Shown: positions 54,905 through 64,000, counted from the first letter of the stretch. The stretch is DNA of 64,000 nucleotides from Rhodothermales bacterium (GCA_958296045.1 CATQHT010000001.1:372001-436000); one strand, 5' to 3'. The notes: generated by a model not told the origin, from the letters alone. A program made the numbers and translations.

Positions 54905-55640
54905 CTCTCATGGCTGCGATAACGCGCAGCTACCGGATTGCTTCTGTAAGGCCCCGTACGGTGTGGTACGGAGTTTTCCACTTTCTCCTTGGGGCGCGTA
55001 TCCGTGCCTGCCCAATAGCAGCTACGGTGGTCAGAGCAGAGAATATACGACCAGATATACCTCCAGAGCTGAAGTATACGTTCGGTATACAGTGAGGCTT
55101 GTCCAGGCACCAGCACGCTCATCAACAGGAGCGCTGGCAACACTTCAAAGTGCGCCCGCCAGATTTTGGCATCCGAGATGATGGCGCAGGAGCCGTCGTC
55201 GTAGAACCCTTTTTCATAGAAGCCGCCCCGCTGTGTGTCCCATCCGCATTCCAGTGTACACCATGGATGCTGCAACCTGTTTTGTGCGCGCACCGGCGCT
55301 CCTGAGCACCTCTGCCGCATCGAGCAAGAGATGGACAGATTCTAGGTCGTGACCAAAAGAGACATGATCCAGCGCATAGTTGTGTGACTGCGCGTAGGTC
55401 ACAGGCTGCCAGTCGGGCGTAAAGAAGAGGTGAAGGTAGCATCCGCCTTCTGTCATGGTGTCTCGGATTAGGAGAAGCAGCTCACGGAGCCTCTTTTTGA
55501 GCAGCGTGTCAGACTAGGCGCGGTACAGTTCGATAAATGCTTCCAGCAGGTGGATGCTACTGTTCTGGTCTTTGGGCGGCATGGACCCATGGCTGTTGGT
55601 CATCGCCATGCCGCGCGGGTTCGTGTGTCACGTACAGGCA
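54905..55640 (-). pseudogene. AGE-family epimerase (cellobiose/N-acylglucosamine 2-epimerase-like) remnant
   Basis: Reading down the minus strand, three frames together give SSIHLLEAFIELYRA*SDTL, RLRELLLLIRDTM, HLFFTPDWQPV, VSFGHDLESVHLLLDAAEVL, then GGFYEKGFYDDG, KIWRAHFEVLPALLLM and a closing TGPYRSNP. This is the C-terminal half of an AGE-fold epimerase, with an internal stop and at least one frameshift. The N-terminal half is missing. It once began the sugar operon that follows. Confidence 0.72.
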
Positions 55641-55785
55641 TGGAGGTGAAAGTATGAGGTAGGAAAAAGAGCCTGATAACTACGTGAGGGATGGAGGTAG
55701 GCCCTCCGCAGCCGCCAGTCAGGTGGAGGCTGCAAACCGCCCACTGCTGCTGCGCTTAAGAGGCGTGGTGGTTAGCGAGCTGGGA

Positions 55786-57706
55786 GTGCGCCAGGCTAAC
55801 TGGCGTTAGTACAGGGGGTGCAAGTCCCCCGTTGTGAAAGAGAATCCATCTACACATCTCCTCGAGCCGTGCGTCTGTACTCGCGAGGGTGCAGGCGAAG
55901 CGTCGGTAGAGGCGCGTGTGGGCAGGGCTAATGAGCACCGAAAGAGCTATAGTCTGGGATGCCGAGGCTTTTCCCATGGTCGAAGGCAACATCTTCTTTG
56001 CCACTAACGGTGAGGCGGAGGAGGATCCCACGGTGTCTAAGAACCCAGGCACGCACGTACGTACTACGCCGGGACCTGGGAGGTCTCCGTGTCACCCTGG
56101 AGTCGTTCAGGGTCGCGAAAGAGAGGGTTAATCCCCGTAACTGGAGATGAACGACATGGAGAAGTCCGATACAGGAATAGTAGCTAAGAAAGCAGCGAAC
56201 AAGGGGCGTAGCCGCCCGGCGGAGCTGCCGGAGCCAAGTCCTGTACCTGAGGGGAAACTGGAAAACTCTAACACTGTCCGGGCGCGGGATCGGGTAGCGG
56301 TGACACAAGGAGCGGACCGGTTGCGACAATTTGTGAAGCGGAAACCCAAGGAGAAGCTCACGACGCTTCTGCACCATGTTACGGTGAAATCGCTGCGGCA
56401 TGCCTTCTATCGTTTAAAGAGGAAGGCAGCGCCCGGCGTGGACGGCGTGACATGGGCGGAGTACGAGGTTGGATTGACAGCGCGTTTGGCTGACTTACAT
56501 GACCGCGTGCACAGCGGAGCGTACCGGGCGATGCCGTCCAGGCGGGTTGAGATACCCAAGCCAGATGGCAGTACACGACCGCTCGGCATTGCGGCACTGG
56601 AGGACAAGATTGTCCAGGCTGCGGTGGCGATCTGTATCCTGCTCCCGATCTATGAGGAGGAGTTTCTTGACTTCAGCTATGGGTTTAGGTACAAGCGGAA
56701 GGCGCATGATGCGTTGGACGCGTTGGCCTATGCGATCGGGCGTACGAAGGTCAACTGGATTGTTGATGCGGACATACGTTCTTTCTTTGACATGGTGGAC
56801 CAGGGCTGGCTGATTCGGTTTCTGGAGCACCGCATAGCGGACAAACGGGTCATTCGGCTGATCATCAAATGGCTCAAGGCAGGCGTAATGGAGGCCGGTG
56901 TTTTGCGGGACAGTCCGATGGGCACCCCGCAAGGCGCGGTTATTTCGCCGATACTGGCGAATGTGTACCTGCATTATGCCCTGGACCTGTGGTATGATAA
57001 GCGATGGCGCGTGCGGGTGGCGTGGGGAGAAACCTGCCTTGTCCGTTATGCGGACGACTTTGTGGTAGGCTTCCAGCGGAAGCACGACGCGCAGCGTTTC
57101 CTAAGGGATTTAGGGCAGCGGATGGCCAAATTTGGCTTATCCCTGCATCCGAAGAAGACTCGCTTGTTGGAATTTGGGCGGTTTGCGGCGGTGAATCGCC
57201 GCAGCCGAGGTGAGGGTCGTCCCGAGACGTTTGACTTTCTGGGTTTTACGCATTATTGCCGTAGGACCCGCCGCGGTTGGTTCGGATTGGGACGGAAACC
57301 GGTAGGGAAGCGAATGGCACGAAAGCTGAAAAGCCTGCGTCAGGAGCTTCGCCGTAGGATGCATGCACCGTTACACGCTACAGCCCAGTGGCTGGGGCGC
57401 GTACTTGGGGGATGGCTGAACTACTACGCTGTTCCCACCAGCTTTGTGTTCCTACGAAGGTTCTTTACCCGCCTGAAGCGTGAATGGATGAAAATAATCC
57501 GCAGACGTTCGCAGAAGGATCGCATGACATGGAGCAAGCTGGAGACCATGGTTACATGGTGCTGGCCTGCGCTCAAGATCAAACACCCCTGGCCTGATCA
57601 ACGATATGTCGCCATGCACGCCGGTGCGACCCAAGGGAGGAGCCGGATGCGTTAACGCGCCCGTCCGGATCTGTGCGGGGGGCCCGGGGAAACCCGGGTC
57701 CCTACC
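55786..57706 (+). mobile_element. Group II intron 1
   Basis: The 5' end gtgcgccaggctaact at 55786 starts a structured leader of about 360 bases, also found truncated at 43470-43985. After the reverse transcriptase stop comes a domain IV/V-like stretch (gagccggatgcg... cgtccggatctgtgcgggg) and a hairpin (gcccgggg-aaa-cccgggtccc) ending about 57706. It looks complete. It lies just downstream of the dead epimerase gene. Confidence 0.75.
56147..57655 (+). CDS. ltrA: Group II intron reverse transcriptase/maturase 1
   Basis: The 502-residue protein has the RT blocks KAAPGVDGVTWAEYE, IPKPDGSTRPLGIAALED, IVDADIRSFFDMVDQGWL, GTPQGAVISPILANVYLHY and the active site YADD (about 301-304). FDFLGFTHYCR follows, then the maturase X domain (LNYYAVPTSFVFLRRFFTR). 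There is no HNH endonuclease domain. It splices its own intron RNA and copies it at the target site. The frame is intact. Confidence 0.93.
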   Translation: MNDMEKSDTGIVAKKAANKGRSRPAELPEPSPVPEGKLENSNTVRARDRVAVTQGADRLRQFVKRKPKEKLTTLLHHVTVKSLRHAFYRLKRKAAPGVDGVTWAEYEVGLTARLADLHDRVHSGAYRAMPSRRVEIPKPDGSTRPLGIAALEDKIVQAAVAICILLPIYEEEFLDFSYGFRYKRKAHDALDALAYAIGRTKVNWIVDADIRSFFDMVDQGWLIRFLEHRIADKRVIRLIIKWLKAGVMEAGVLRDSPMGTPQGAVISPILANVYLHYALDLWYDKRWRVRVAWGETCLVRYADDFVVGFQRKHDAQRFLRDLGQRMAKFGLSLHPKKTRLLEFGRFAAVNRRSRGEGRPETFDFLGFTHYCRRTRRGWFGLGRKPVGKRMARKLKSLRQELRRRMHAPLHATAQWLGRVLGGWLNYYAVPTSFVFLRRFFTRLKREWMKIIRRRSQKDRMTWSKLETMVTWCWPALKIKHPWPDQRYVAMHAGATQGRSRMR

Positions 57707-59444
57707 GCGAGAAAGGCGGGGAAGTACCCCGTCAGGTACGAGTCGTCGAAGTCGAACGAAAGTGAACCGTCGAAGACGTGTCGAAAGCGATAGACGATGT
57801 CAAAACCAGGGTAGGAATCCGTCCCTGGGACGAGGTCGGAGGGGTCCTGAAGCTTGTCCGATCGGCATCCGGCATAAAGGCGGCGAGAGCGCGACTCAGG
57901 CCCTTGCGTGGAACGTGAGAACCTGTCGGAGTGATGCTAAGGGAGCCTGGCAAGTGGGCAATACCCACAAGTCATTGAGTACCAATGCACTCCACAGGGG
58001 CGGACTGTCTCGTAGTAGTGATGATGATCCTGTAATGGGATCGGAGCGAAGGGGACAGCTCGTGCTGCTGACATCATCAGAACAACTCAAAAGGGGAGGA
58101 CTCAGATGAAGAAAGCAAAGCCGTTTCCAGTCTCCCAGGCTCAGGTCTGGGAGGCATGGCGACGAGTGAAGAGGAACCAAGGTGGAGCGGGAGTGGATGG
58201 CATGACCCTTGCCGACTTTGAAGCTAATCTAGAGGACAACCTCTATAAGCTTTGGAATCGTATGGCATCGGGTAGCTACCACCCCAAGCCGGTACGACGG
58301 GTGGACATACCCAAGGCGGATGGGAGTACTCGTCCGTTAGGGATTCCCACGGTGACGGATCGGATTGCCCAGATGGTAGCGAAGATGGCGTTGGAGGAGG
58401 ATATGGAACGCGAGTTTCATGAAGACTCGTACGGTTATCGGCCGGGAAAGTCAGCGCATGATGCCCTGAAGAAGACACGTAAGCGCTGCTGGGACAGAGC
58501 GTGGGTGTTGGACCTGGATATCAAGGCGTTCTTTGACACGATTGACCATACGCTGTTGATGCGTGCTGTACGGAAACATACGAGCGAGAAGTGGCTGCTG
58601 CTATATATTCAGCGGTGGTTGACGGCTCCGGTCGTGATGCCCGATGGCGAGGAAGCAGAGCGGACCATAGGCACCCCGCAAGGGGGCGTAATCAGTCCGA
58701 TTCTGGCGAATCTGTTTCTACACTACGCCTTTGACAAGTGGATGACGATCTATTTTCCGACGATACCCTTTGAGCGGTATGCGGACGACATAGTTTGTCA
58801 CTGCCATACGGAGCGCCAAGCACGCAATCTATGGGCAGCACTGGAGCGCCGCTTTGCGAAGTGTGCGCTGTCGCTGCATCCTGAGAAGACCCGGATAGTG
58901 TACTGCAAGCAGTCCAACCGGAAGGGTAACTATCCTGACGTCTCGTTCACCTTTTTAGGCTTTACGTTTAGGCCACGAAGAGTGAAATCCCGAGGCGGAA
59001 GGCTATTCACAGGGTATACGCCTGCCATCAGCCGAAAAGCCGCAAAGGCCATTCGGCAAGATGTGCGTAGCTGGCGCCTGTGTCGGCAGACCTCAAGCAG
59101 GATGGAGGATCTCGCACGGCACTACAATGCTAAGATACGCGGATGGCTGAACTACTACGGGGCCCACAGCAAGTGGATCCTGTACTATGTGCTGCAATCC
59201 ATAGATGGCCATCTGGTGGCATGGGCCCGACGCAAATACAAGCGGTTGCGGCGCAGCAAGCGCCGCGGATACCGCTGGCTAAGGTCTATGGCCTACCGAA
59301 ACCCGCACCTGTTTGCTCACTGGCCGGAACTCCACGGACCCTCTTTATTCAAATCCAGGCGGCTGCATGAGAAGAGCCGTGTGAGGTGAGAGTCTCACGC
59401 ACGGTTCTGTGAGAGCCTGGGGGTGAGATTCCCCCAGGCTACTC
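57707..59444 (+). mobile_element. Group II intron 2, directly after intron 1
   Basis: A leader of about 400 bases typical of this intron class (gtgaaccgtcgaagacgtgtcg, gtccgatcggcatccggcata) precedes the reverse transcriptase. The 3' end has the domain V hairpin agccgtgtgaggtgagag paired through cacggttctgt, then a domain VI stem (gcctgggggtgagattccccc) closing at about 59444. The exact 5' boundary is not certain; it lies within some tens of bases of the end of intron 1. Confidence 0.72.
58106..59389 (+). CDS. ltrA: Group II intron reverse transcriptase/maturase 2
   Basis: The 427-residue protein belongs to a different class from its neighbour: QVWEAWRRVKRNQGGAGVDG, IPKADGSTRPLGIPTVTDRI, YGYRPGKSAHDAL, VLDLDIKAFFDTIDHTLL, GTPQGGVISPILANLFLHY, and YADD (about 225-228). 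FTFLGFTFRPR and an X domain with IRGWLNYYGAHSKW complete it. No endonuclease domain. The frame is intact, so the intron may be active. Confidence 0.94.
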   Translation: MKKAKPFPVSQAQVWEAWRRVKRNQGGAGVDGMTLADFEANLEDNLYKLWNRMASGSYHPKPVRRVDIPKADGSTRPLGIPTVTDRIAQMVAKMALEEDMEREFHEDSYGYRPGKSAHDALKKTRKRCWDRAWVLDLDIKAFFDTIDHTLLMRAVRKHTSEKWLLLYIQRWLTAPVVMPDGEEAERTIGTPQGGVISPILANLFLHYAFDKWMTIYFPTIPFERYADDIVCHCHTERQARNLWAALERRFAKCALSLHPEKTRIVYCKQSNRKGNYPDVSFTFLGFTFRPRRVKSRGGRLFTGYTPAISRKAAKAIRQDVRSWRLCRQTSSRMEDLARHYNAKIRGWLNYYGAHSKWILYYVLQSIDGHLVAWARRKYKRLRRSKRRGYRWLRSMAYRNPHLFAHWPELHGPSLFKSRRLHEKSRVR

Positions 59445-61104
59445 GACACGAACTGAAAATATCCGAGGTGTTCGGGGTCATGGCTATGCTGTTCCAGCCA
59501 CCGGAAGGCCTTAGCAGCCAAGAGCTGCGCATCGTCGTCACGAAACGACCGGTAGCATGCGGCCTATCCGAGTATGGCGAATGCAGTCCCGTAGGCGGTC
59601 TTGATGCTGTCGCCGATTTGTTGTCCGTCACGCGTGAGCAGCTGATGGAATCCTCTGAATGCAGGGTCCCAATGCCGGGACAGCTGGGAGACTCCTCGCT
59701 GGACGGCAGCGTGTGCATACTGGCGGCGATCCCGACAGTGTTGGGCGATGGTGGACAGCACCCACAGGTGACGGATCTGCGTCACTATTATCTTGTGATG
59801 CGCCCCTTCCGGCTCAAAGCAGCAGTTGAAGTCTGTCAGGAAGCCGCCGCATTCCAGGACTTGAGCACGCGGGTATCACGTGTCCAGCACATCTTTGCTC
59901 AAGACGCATTCCATGGCTGCCGCGCACGCGGAAGCCTTTATCGGATCCATATCCCGCCTCGTTACGGCGCTAACTGATGACATCTGGTGAGTGTTACTGA
60001 CGGGCTTTGACTCCGTCAGCCCCAGTGACCAGGTCAGGGTGCAAACCCTTGTGGTACTATCGCCGCCCAATGCCCGCTCGCGACAGGATATCGGCAAAAC
60101 GCACTGCTCGCGCTGCGCAGTGTCATGCTGCTGATACACTATGCGCTAAGCATTCGACACGCTGCTCAGGTCGCGGCCGAACCAACTCGCCTCCAGCGCA
60201 AGGCGATGGAATCCTGATCTGTCGCGACAGCCTCCCGGGTCAGCACAGTGCCAGGCGGCTGGCCCACGGAATAAGGTGATATCACTGAGAATTATGCATG
60301 CGCGCACCTCTTACTATTGAGATCCACGCAACATCTGCTTTTATGCGCGGGTGAGCCTTCCGACCCCTGTATCTCTTCCGTTTGGGAAAAACTGTAAGAA
60401 TGCTCCAGACAGCAACTCCTGCGTTCTGTCGAACGGGAAACCGGAAGCATTGCTGAGACTGCGGCAACGCAAGAATTGCGGGCTGCCGCTGCTTCGCCGC
60501 TTTATCCTGGATACCCGCACCGCCACGTTCGCCAGCCTCCTTGATTACCTCCCTTCCTGGAAACTGCTGAAGTAGTTGATACGCTTCCACCTCCTGGTAC
60601 TCGATGACTGGGGGTTGTCACGAATCAATGCGCTGCACCAGAGGGACCTACTTGAGCTTATCGATGATCGGGCACAGATAAGGATCCATCGTCCTCACCA
60701 GCCAGATGCCTGTTAGCGTGTAGCACGAATGCATGGAAGCCCCAACGCTCGCAGATGCCATCCTGGATTGCCTCATTCACCATTCACACCACATCGCGCT
60801 GAAGGGAGACTCCATTTAACAGCGTCCGCCAAAATGGCAATACCCTCCAGGGAAGACCAGCGTAACCGACTCCAGACAGCCGTGAAAGCGGAATCCAGAA
60901 CAGTCTCGATGCAGAGCCACCATGCCCGGACTCAGCACGCTGGATCAGGCGGTCGATTTGCATCGGAACGAGTGGTTTGTTTCGTGCAATATGCATTCAG
61001 CCAAGCGGAAACCAACGGCACGTCTATGGTGAGGGTGACGACTTCTCTGGACTGGTTCCTGCAACACCGCCACAGCGGATGACTGGAAGCCTCCAACCAT
61101 ACAA
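59445..61104. other. Long stretch without a recognised gene
   Basis: No frame carries a family motif. A plus frame at 60351-60575 (ending LDTRTATFASLLDYLPSWKL) has a protein-like look but no name. Minus frames between 59564 and 60139 are short and broken, suggesting old mobile DNA. The first bases after 59444 are the 3' exon of intron 2. Confidence 0.4.
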
Positions 61105-61300
61105 GAAAAAACCTGAATCACATATTTTCCATGCAGTAGTATCTTTGCCCCGAACGAACGCGGTACGGACCCCTGAATGCCTACGACATCGACAATACTC
61201 CCCGGCGGAGCAGCGAGCTGCGAAGCCGGGGAGTTTCCTCCTCCTCCTCCCCTTTTTTCTCCCTCTCCAACCGCAATGCTAGTTGTCGTTGGGCAGGCTG
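61105..61300. repeat. Dispersed repeat with hairpin, copy 2 (pairs with 8604-8800)
   Basis: Shares ccccgaacgaacgcggtacgg and flanking words with the copy at 8604. The stem ctccccggc / gccggggag is kept (about 61199-61234), but the bases between the stems (ggagcagcgagctgcg) are the reverse complement of those in the other copy. Downstream is a C/T-rich tract and then a sequence like an IS21 terminal repeat. Confidence 0.7.
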
Positions 61301-61429
61301 GCTCCCCCACAAGGTATACTGCGACGGGCGCTTTCTATAACGATACCCACAACGGAGGCGCCACCTCATCTACTGCGCCTGCGGAGGGAATACGTACCGT
61401 TTTTCGGGTTTTTTCAAGGGGCTCGGGGC

Positions 61430-61897
61430 TCACTGGTTGGGGCAAGGCTTGGCCCGTTGAAGGAGCCGGCGGCGTTGCTTCGTAGCATTCTGGCTCTCGC
61501 CAGTCGGGTATATCTTGCCGCGCGGTTTTGGGATAAGCGCCGTGTCTTTGAAGTCTTCACACAGGAGCTGGTCGTTAGCGTACAGGATGCGCGCCTTGCT
61601 GACCCGGGAAAGAGCGATGACATGTGGGTCATTGGACCTGCCAGCCCAGTTTTGTGATAGGTTATGAGTTTCCTTCTCCACCTCGCTTTTCCCAAAATTG
61701 GTGATACGGCCATCGGAGAGCGCGATCTCCGCCCACTTTTCGAAGACGCGACTTGCAGTGAGTTCTTCGGTAAGCTTGCCGCCTATCACGAGCCGTGCTC
61801 GCCTCGTCTCCAGCCACTTAAAGAACTGCCTGCCTGCGGTGGTCTGTGTCGTCCCGAAGACGTCGTCGCGCGCACTGGTGTCAAGAATCACACACAT
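61430..61897 (-). CDS. PIN-domain-like nuclease, partner of the ABC-type ATPase
   Basis: The 155-residue protein starts MCVILDTSARDDVFG, the first PIN strand with its Asp. It has an LVIGGKLTEEL helix and ends the core with SNDPHVIALSRVSKARILYA and NDQLLCEDFKD, which supply the other acidic residues. A basic tail of about 25 residues follows. Its start is 3 bases after the stop of the ATPase gene, so they are one unit. A nuclease controlled by the ATPase, probably defensive, is inferred. Confidence 0.8.
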   Translation of the reverse strand: MCVILDTSARDDVFGTTQTTAGRQFFKWLETRRARLVIGGKLTEELTASRVFEKWAEIALSDGRITNFGKSEVEKETHNLSQNWAGRSNDPHVIALSRVSKARILYANDQLLCEDFKDTALIPKPRGKIYPTGESQNATKQRRRLLQRAKPCPNQ

Positions 61898-61900
61898 CCG

Positions 61901-63277
61901 TCATAGCCCGAGCGACCGCCGCCTCTCGACCCGAAAAAACTGGCGGTAATCGTTGGGAATTTGGCCTCGCTTGGCCACCAAGTTGCCGTTGGCGTCCCAG
62001 CCGAGGGAGTGGATTGTTACCGCGAGGTTCCGCCGCTGGAAGAATAGGATGGAGACATCGTCGGGCTTGAGCTCGGTGTTGCCATCGCGGATGTCTGTGC
62101 GGATTCGGTCAATGAGGTAGTCACTGTGGGTCTCAATGATAAACTGTTGCTTTGCTGCCGCTTTGCAGAAAAGGCCGCCAAGCGCAGCTTGAGCGCTAGG
62201 ATGGAGGTGGACTTCCGGCTGTTGAAGGAGGAACATCTTTGGACCTTGAGGTCGTAACACTTCGGTGACCAAAGGCAGGACCTGACTTACTCCATAGCCG
62301 ACATCGATCATATTCCGATGAGGACCCTTATCGTCCTTGCCAAATTTCCTGACTTGGATCTGAAATGGTCCGCCCTTCGTGTCACCGAGTACCTTGATAT
62401 TGATTTCGTCGAACAAGCCAGCGTCTTTCCCGAACTCTTCAATTGCCTGTTTCATTGATTGCCATGCGCTCGAGTCCTTTCGTGCTGCGGTTGCGAGCAA
62501 CGGGGGAACGTAATCCCCTTCCGGGTCGGGGATCGCTTGGCTGGGATCGTACGTTCTTCGGGGCCGCGATCTCACTGGGGCGCTGGCGAAAGGCCTAGGT
62601 AAATGGGGTGCGTCGTATTCGTAGAGTTGCTCGATGTCCTTAAGATCTTGCGCGTTGGGTGGGTGCTCGGTCCCATCCCGGCGCTCGAGGTGTTTTGGTT
62701 CAGTACTTGCAACCCAATGGAACCTGTGGATCAGGTAGCCTAGCGGGAGTAGGTCACGTTGCAGACCTGTCCAACCGTAAGGTGAGGCAAACAATACCGT
62801 GGGTTGAGAACCAAAGGGGTTGCACATCCATCGGCCGTTGGAGGTCGCGACAATGAGTGAAACGCTTCTGTCCGTAGCGAAGCGGCATTCTGCCCAAGCG
62901 CCTTCTCTCTCGATGCGCCGAATACTCGGAAACACCCCCGCGTCGTCTCGTCGGAAAGTGATATCGTAGCGGTATGGAGTTATCTTGGTGTTGGGGCGCT
63001 TACGGCCAAGCGTGTCCATCGAGAATCCCGCAGTGAAGCTGTTGGCACGTTTACCGCCGCGATAGTGGGCAACTTCATCAAAGCTGCCGAGGTCGTAGGG
63101 GGGGTCCTTGAAGTCTGGAAGGTGTTCACGAATTGCCACATCCCACAGCGCTCTGACCAGCGCCAGGAACGAGGTCTTACCAGTACTATTCTCGCCGACC
63201 AAAATGGTTAACGGGGCGAGTCGCGCGGTCTGTTTCTCATTGAAGCACCGAAAACCGGCGACAGTGAGTTCGTTCAC
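61901..63277 (-). CDS. ABC-type (RecF/AAA_15-like) ATPase of a two-gene module
   Basis: About 458 residues from a GTG at 63277 (NELTVAGFRCFNEKQTARLA); a TTG at 63334 would add 19 residues of doubtful value. Walker A is VGENSTGKTSFLAL. The signature region is DVGYGVSQVLPLVTEVL, Walker B-like LLQQPEVHLHPSAQAALG (Gln-Pro-Glu instead of Asp-Glu-Pro), and the switch is IIETHSDYLIDRI. These are features of DUF3696-type ATPases. It is followed at once by a PIN-domain gene. Confidence 0.85.
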   Translation of the reverse strand: MNELTVAGFRCFNEKQTARLAPLTILVGENSTGKTSFLALVRALWDVAIREHLPDFKDPPYDLGSFDEVAHYRGGKRANSFTAGFSMDTLGRKRPNTKITPYRYDITFRRDDAGVFPSIRRIEREGAWAECRFATDRSVSLIVATSNGRWMCNPFGSQPTVLFASPYGWTGLQRDLLPLGYLIHRFHWVASTEPKHLERRDGTEHPPNAQDLKDIEQLYEYDAPHLPRPFASAPVRSRPRRTYDPSQAIPDPEGDYVPPLLATAARKDSSAWQSMKQAIEEFGKDAGLFDEINIKVLGDTKGGPFQIQVRKFGKDDKGPHRNMIDVGYGVSQVLPLVTEVLRPQGPKMFLLQQPEVHLHPSAQAALGGLFCKAAAKQQFIIETHSDYLIDRIRTDIRDGNTELKPDDVSILFFQRRNLAVTIHSLGWDANGNLVAKRGQIPNDYRQFFRVERRRSLGL

Positions 63278-63334
63278 GGCGAAGGATCCTGTGGGATGAT
63301 GTGACAGCCAACGTAAGCGTCCAGAAAAGTACAA

Positions 63335-63799
63335 CTTGGGTGGACATCTAGTTAAGTCGATACCCGTGATTCACACATAAGAACTCAGGCATGACCACAA
63401 TTTGTAAGCCAATGCGCCCGGCGGATGGGACTTTCAGCGCCCAGCCTGCTGTAGCTCAACGAGGTTGTGTGGGAAAGGGCGTGCATGGGAGCTCAATGAG
63501 TAGGATAATTCACAAGAGGAGGTCTGAGAATCGCCGCAAGTCGGCTAAATTACTCGATCAGATGTCATTTGCGGCAATTCTGGTGCCCGCGGCGCGCTTA
63601 AACCGCCCAATTCGCGCCCACAAGAGCGGTTTTCAGGCGGTTCTCCGCGATTCCGCCTTAAATGGGTGGTAACACGTACGCTTACGTCGGAGCCGCACAG
63701 AGCCCGTAGCAGTCGCTCACAAGCCGCTGTTACTGATGATGTCACTCGTTCGGCCCATAGGCCACCGCGTTCGCCTCGCACTCTATCGGGGACCAGCGT
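63335..63799. other. Intergenic, nothing recognised
   Basis: Contains two imperfect copies of a gcggttt-type motif near 63600-63660, but no gene, tRNA or clear attachment site could be made out. Confidence 0.4.
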
Positions 63800-64000
63800 C
63801 TACGTGAGGAACTTCTCGACGGTGCCTCGGCTGGCACGCTGGTTGTGCGGATTGGGCGGCGGCATGGCGGCGGACTGCCAGCGTCTGGCGACCTGGAGCT
63901 CGGTGAGGCCAGCTCCGCGGGCGGCCAGGTCCTGCGCGCGACCTACGCGCCTGGAGTGGCCAGCGAAACGCCCGTTGATGCCAGCAACCACAGCGGCTGC
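63800..64000 (-). pseudogene. Phage-type tyrosine integrase, C-terminal end (runs off window)
   Basis: The frame is open to the window edge and reads GRFAGHSRRVGRAQDLAARG, LTELQVARRWQSAAMPP. GHSRRVG carries the catalytic His-x-x-Arg and ARRWQS the next motif. Where relatives have the nucleophile in a pattern like MPxxYAR, this frame has MPPPNPHNQ, so the Tyr appears replaced by Asn. It may be inactive, or the fragment ends by recombination. Confidence 0.7.

Noticed and set aside
61196-61260. Rho-independent terminator at the GC stem followed by a T-rich tract
   Set aside because: The same stem occurs in a dispersed repeat at 8700 without a T tract, and no gene on the plus strand ends just before it.
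1-64000. rRNA, tRNA and replication-origin signals
   Set aside because: I scanned by eye and saw no cloverleaf with CCA-side features, rRNA core sequence or iteron/DnaA-box cluster; a covariance-model search would be needed to exclude tRNAs.

Overview
The window looks like a piece of a bacterial chromosome from the Bacteroidota/Rhodothermia side of the tree. The clues are the core genes between 33 and 55 kb: a Bacteroidota-type glutamate-semialdehyde dehydrogenase, PurC, MoaD/MoaE, a LolC/E-type permease, a 7TM-HD PgpH phosphodiesterase, SSS and sugar-porter transporters, and a DUF4399 lipoprotein. This placement is inference from protein style only. No rRNA, tRNA or CRISPR array was recognised. 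The chromosome is heavily loaded with mobile DNA and decaying genes.

Layout. 1-9 kb is a mobile-element pile: an IS3 remnant, a first AAA ATPase, and an IS1634-family element split by an IS256-type element that carries two transposase-like genes. It ends in a PIN toxin/antitoxin pair whose toxin is beheaded. 9-17.7 kb is a visibly G+C-rich block: one minus-strand, translationally coupled operon (SulP transporter with cyclic-nucleotide-binding-like end, PQQ-type dehydrogenase, TRAP transporter Q-M-P) plus a divergent MurB-like protein. 18-28 kb is accessory: two more paralogues of the AAA ATPase (one between 134-bp inverted repeats), IS3 and IS21 remnants, a second PIN module with a nonsense-mutated toxin, a tyrosine recombinase, and an ABC-ATPase/DUF4276 (Toprim-like) pair. 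28-33 kb holds a lipoprotein, an IS21 wreck, a repeat-built coiled-coil membrane protein and IS66 debris. 33-41.3 kb is the ordinary core: ABC ATPase and LacI regulator (divergent), purC, lolE-moaD-moaE, and a P5C dehydrogenase coupled to a diaminopentanoate-dehydrogenase-like enzyme.

41.3-49.4 kb is a graveyard of defence-type genes (UvrD-like helicase, HsdM and OLD ATPase remnants, all minus strand) mixed with IS256 and group II intron debris. In the middle sits an apparently intact two-gene coupled operon (893-aa membrane protein and 334-aa partner) of unknown function. 49.5-55.6 kb is a carbohydrate-uptake operon (decayed AGE-type epimerase, sugar porter, SSS symporter) ending in pgpH. 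55.8-59.4 kb holds two intact-looking group II introns head to tail, each with its own reverse transcriptase. 61-64 kb carries an ABC-ATPase/PIN-domain pair and, at the edge, the end of a phage-type integrase.

The best candidates for something undescribed are: the AAA ATPase family with its inverted-repeat cassette and shared upstream repeat; the IS256-type element whose first gene is a transposase homologue lacking two catalytic aspartates and coupled by ATGA to the active copy; and the 893/334-aa two-gene membrane system.
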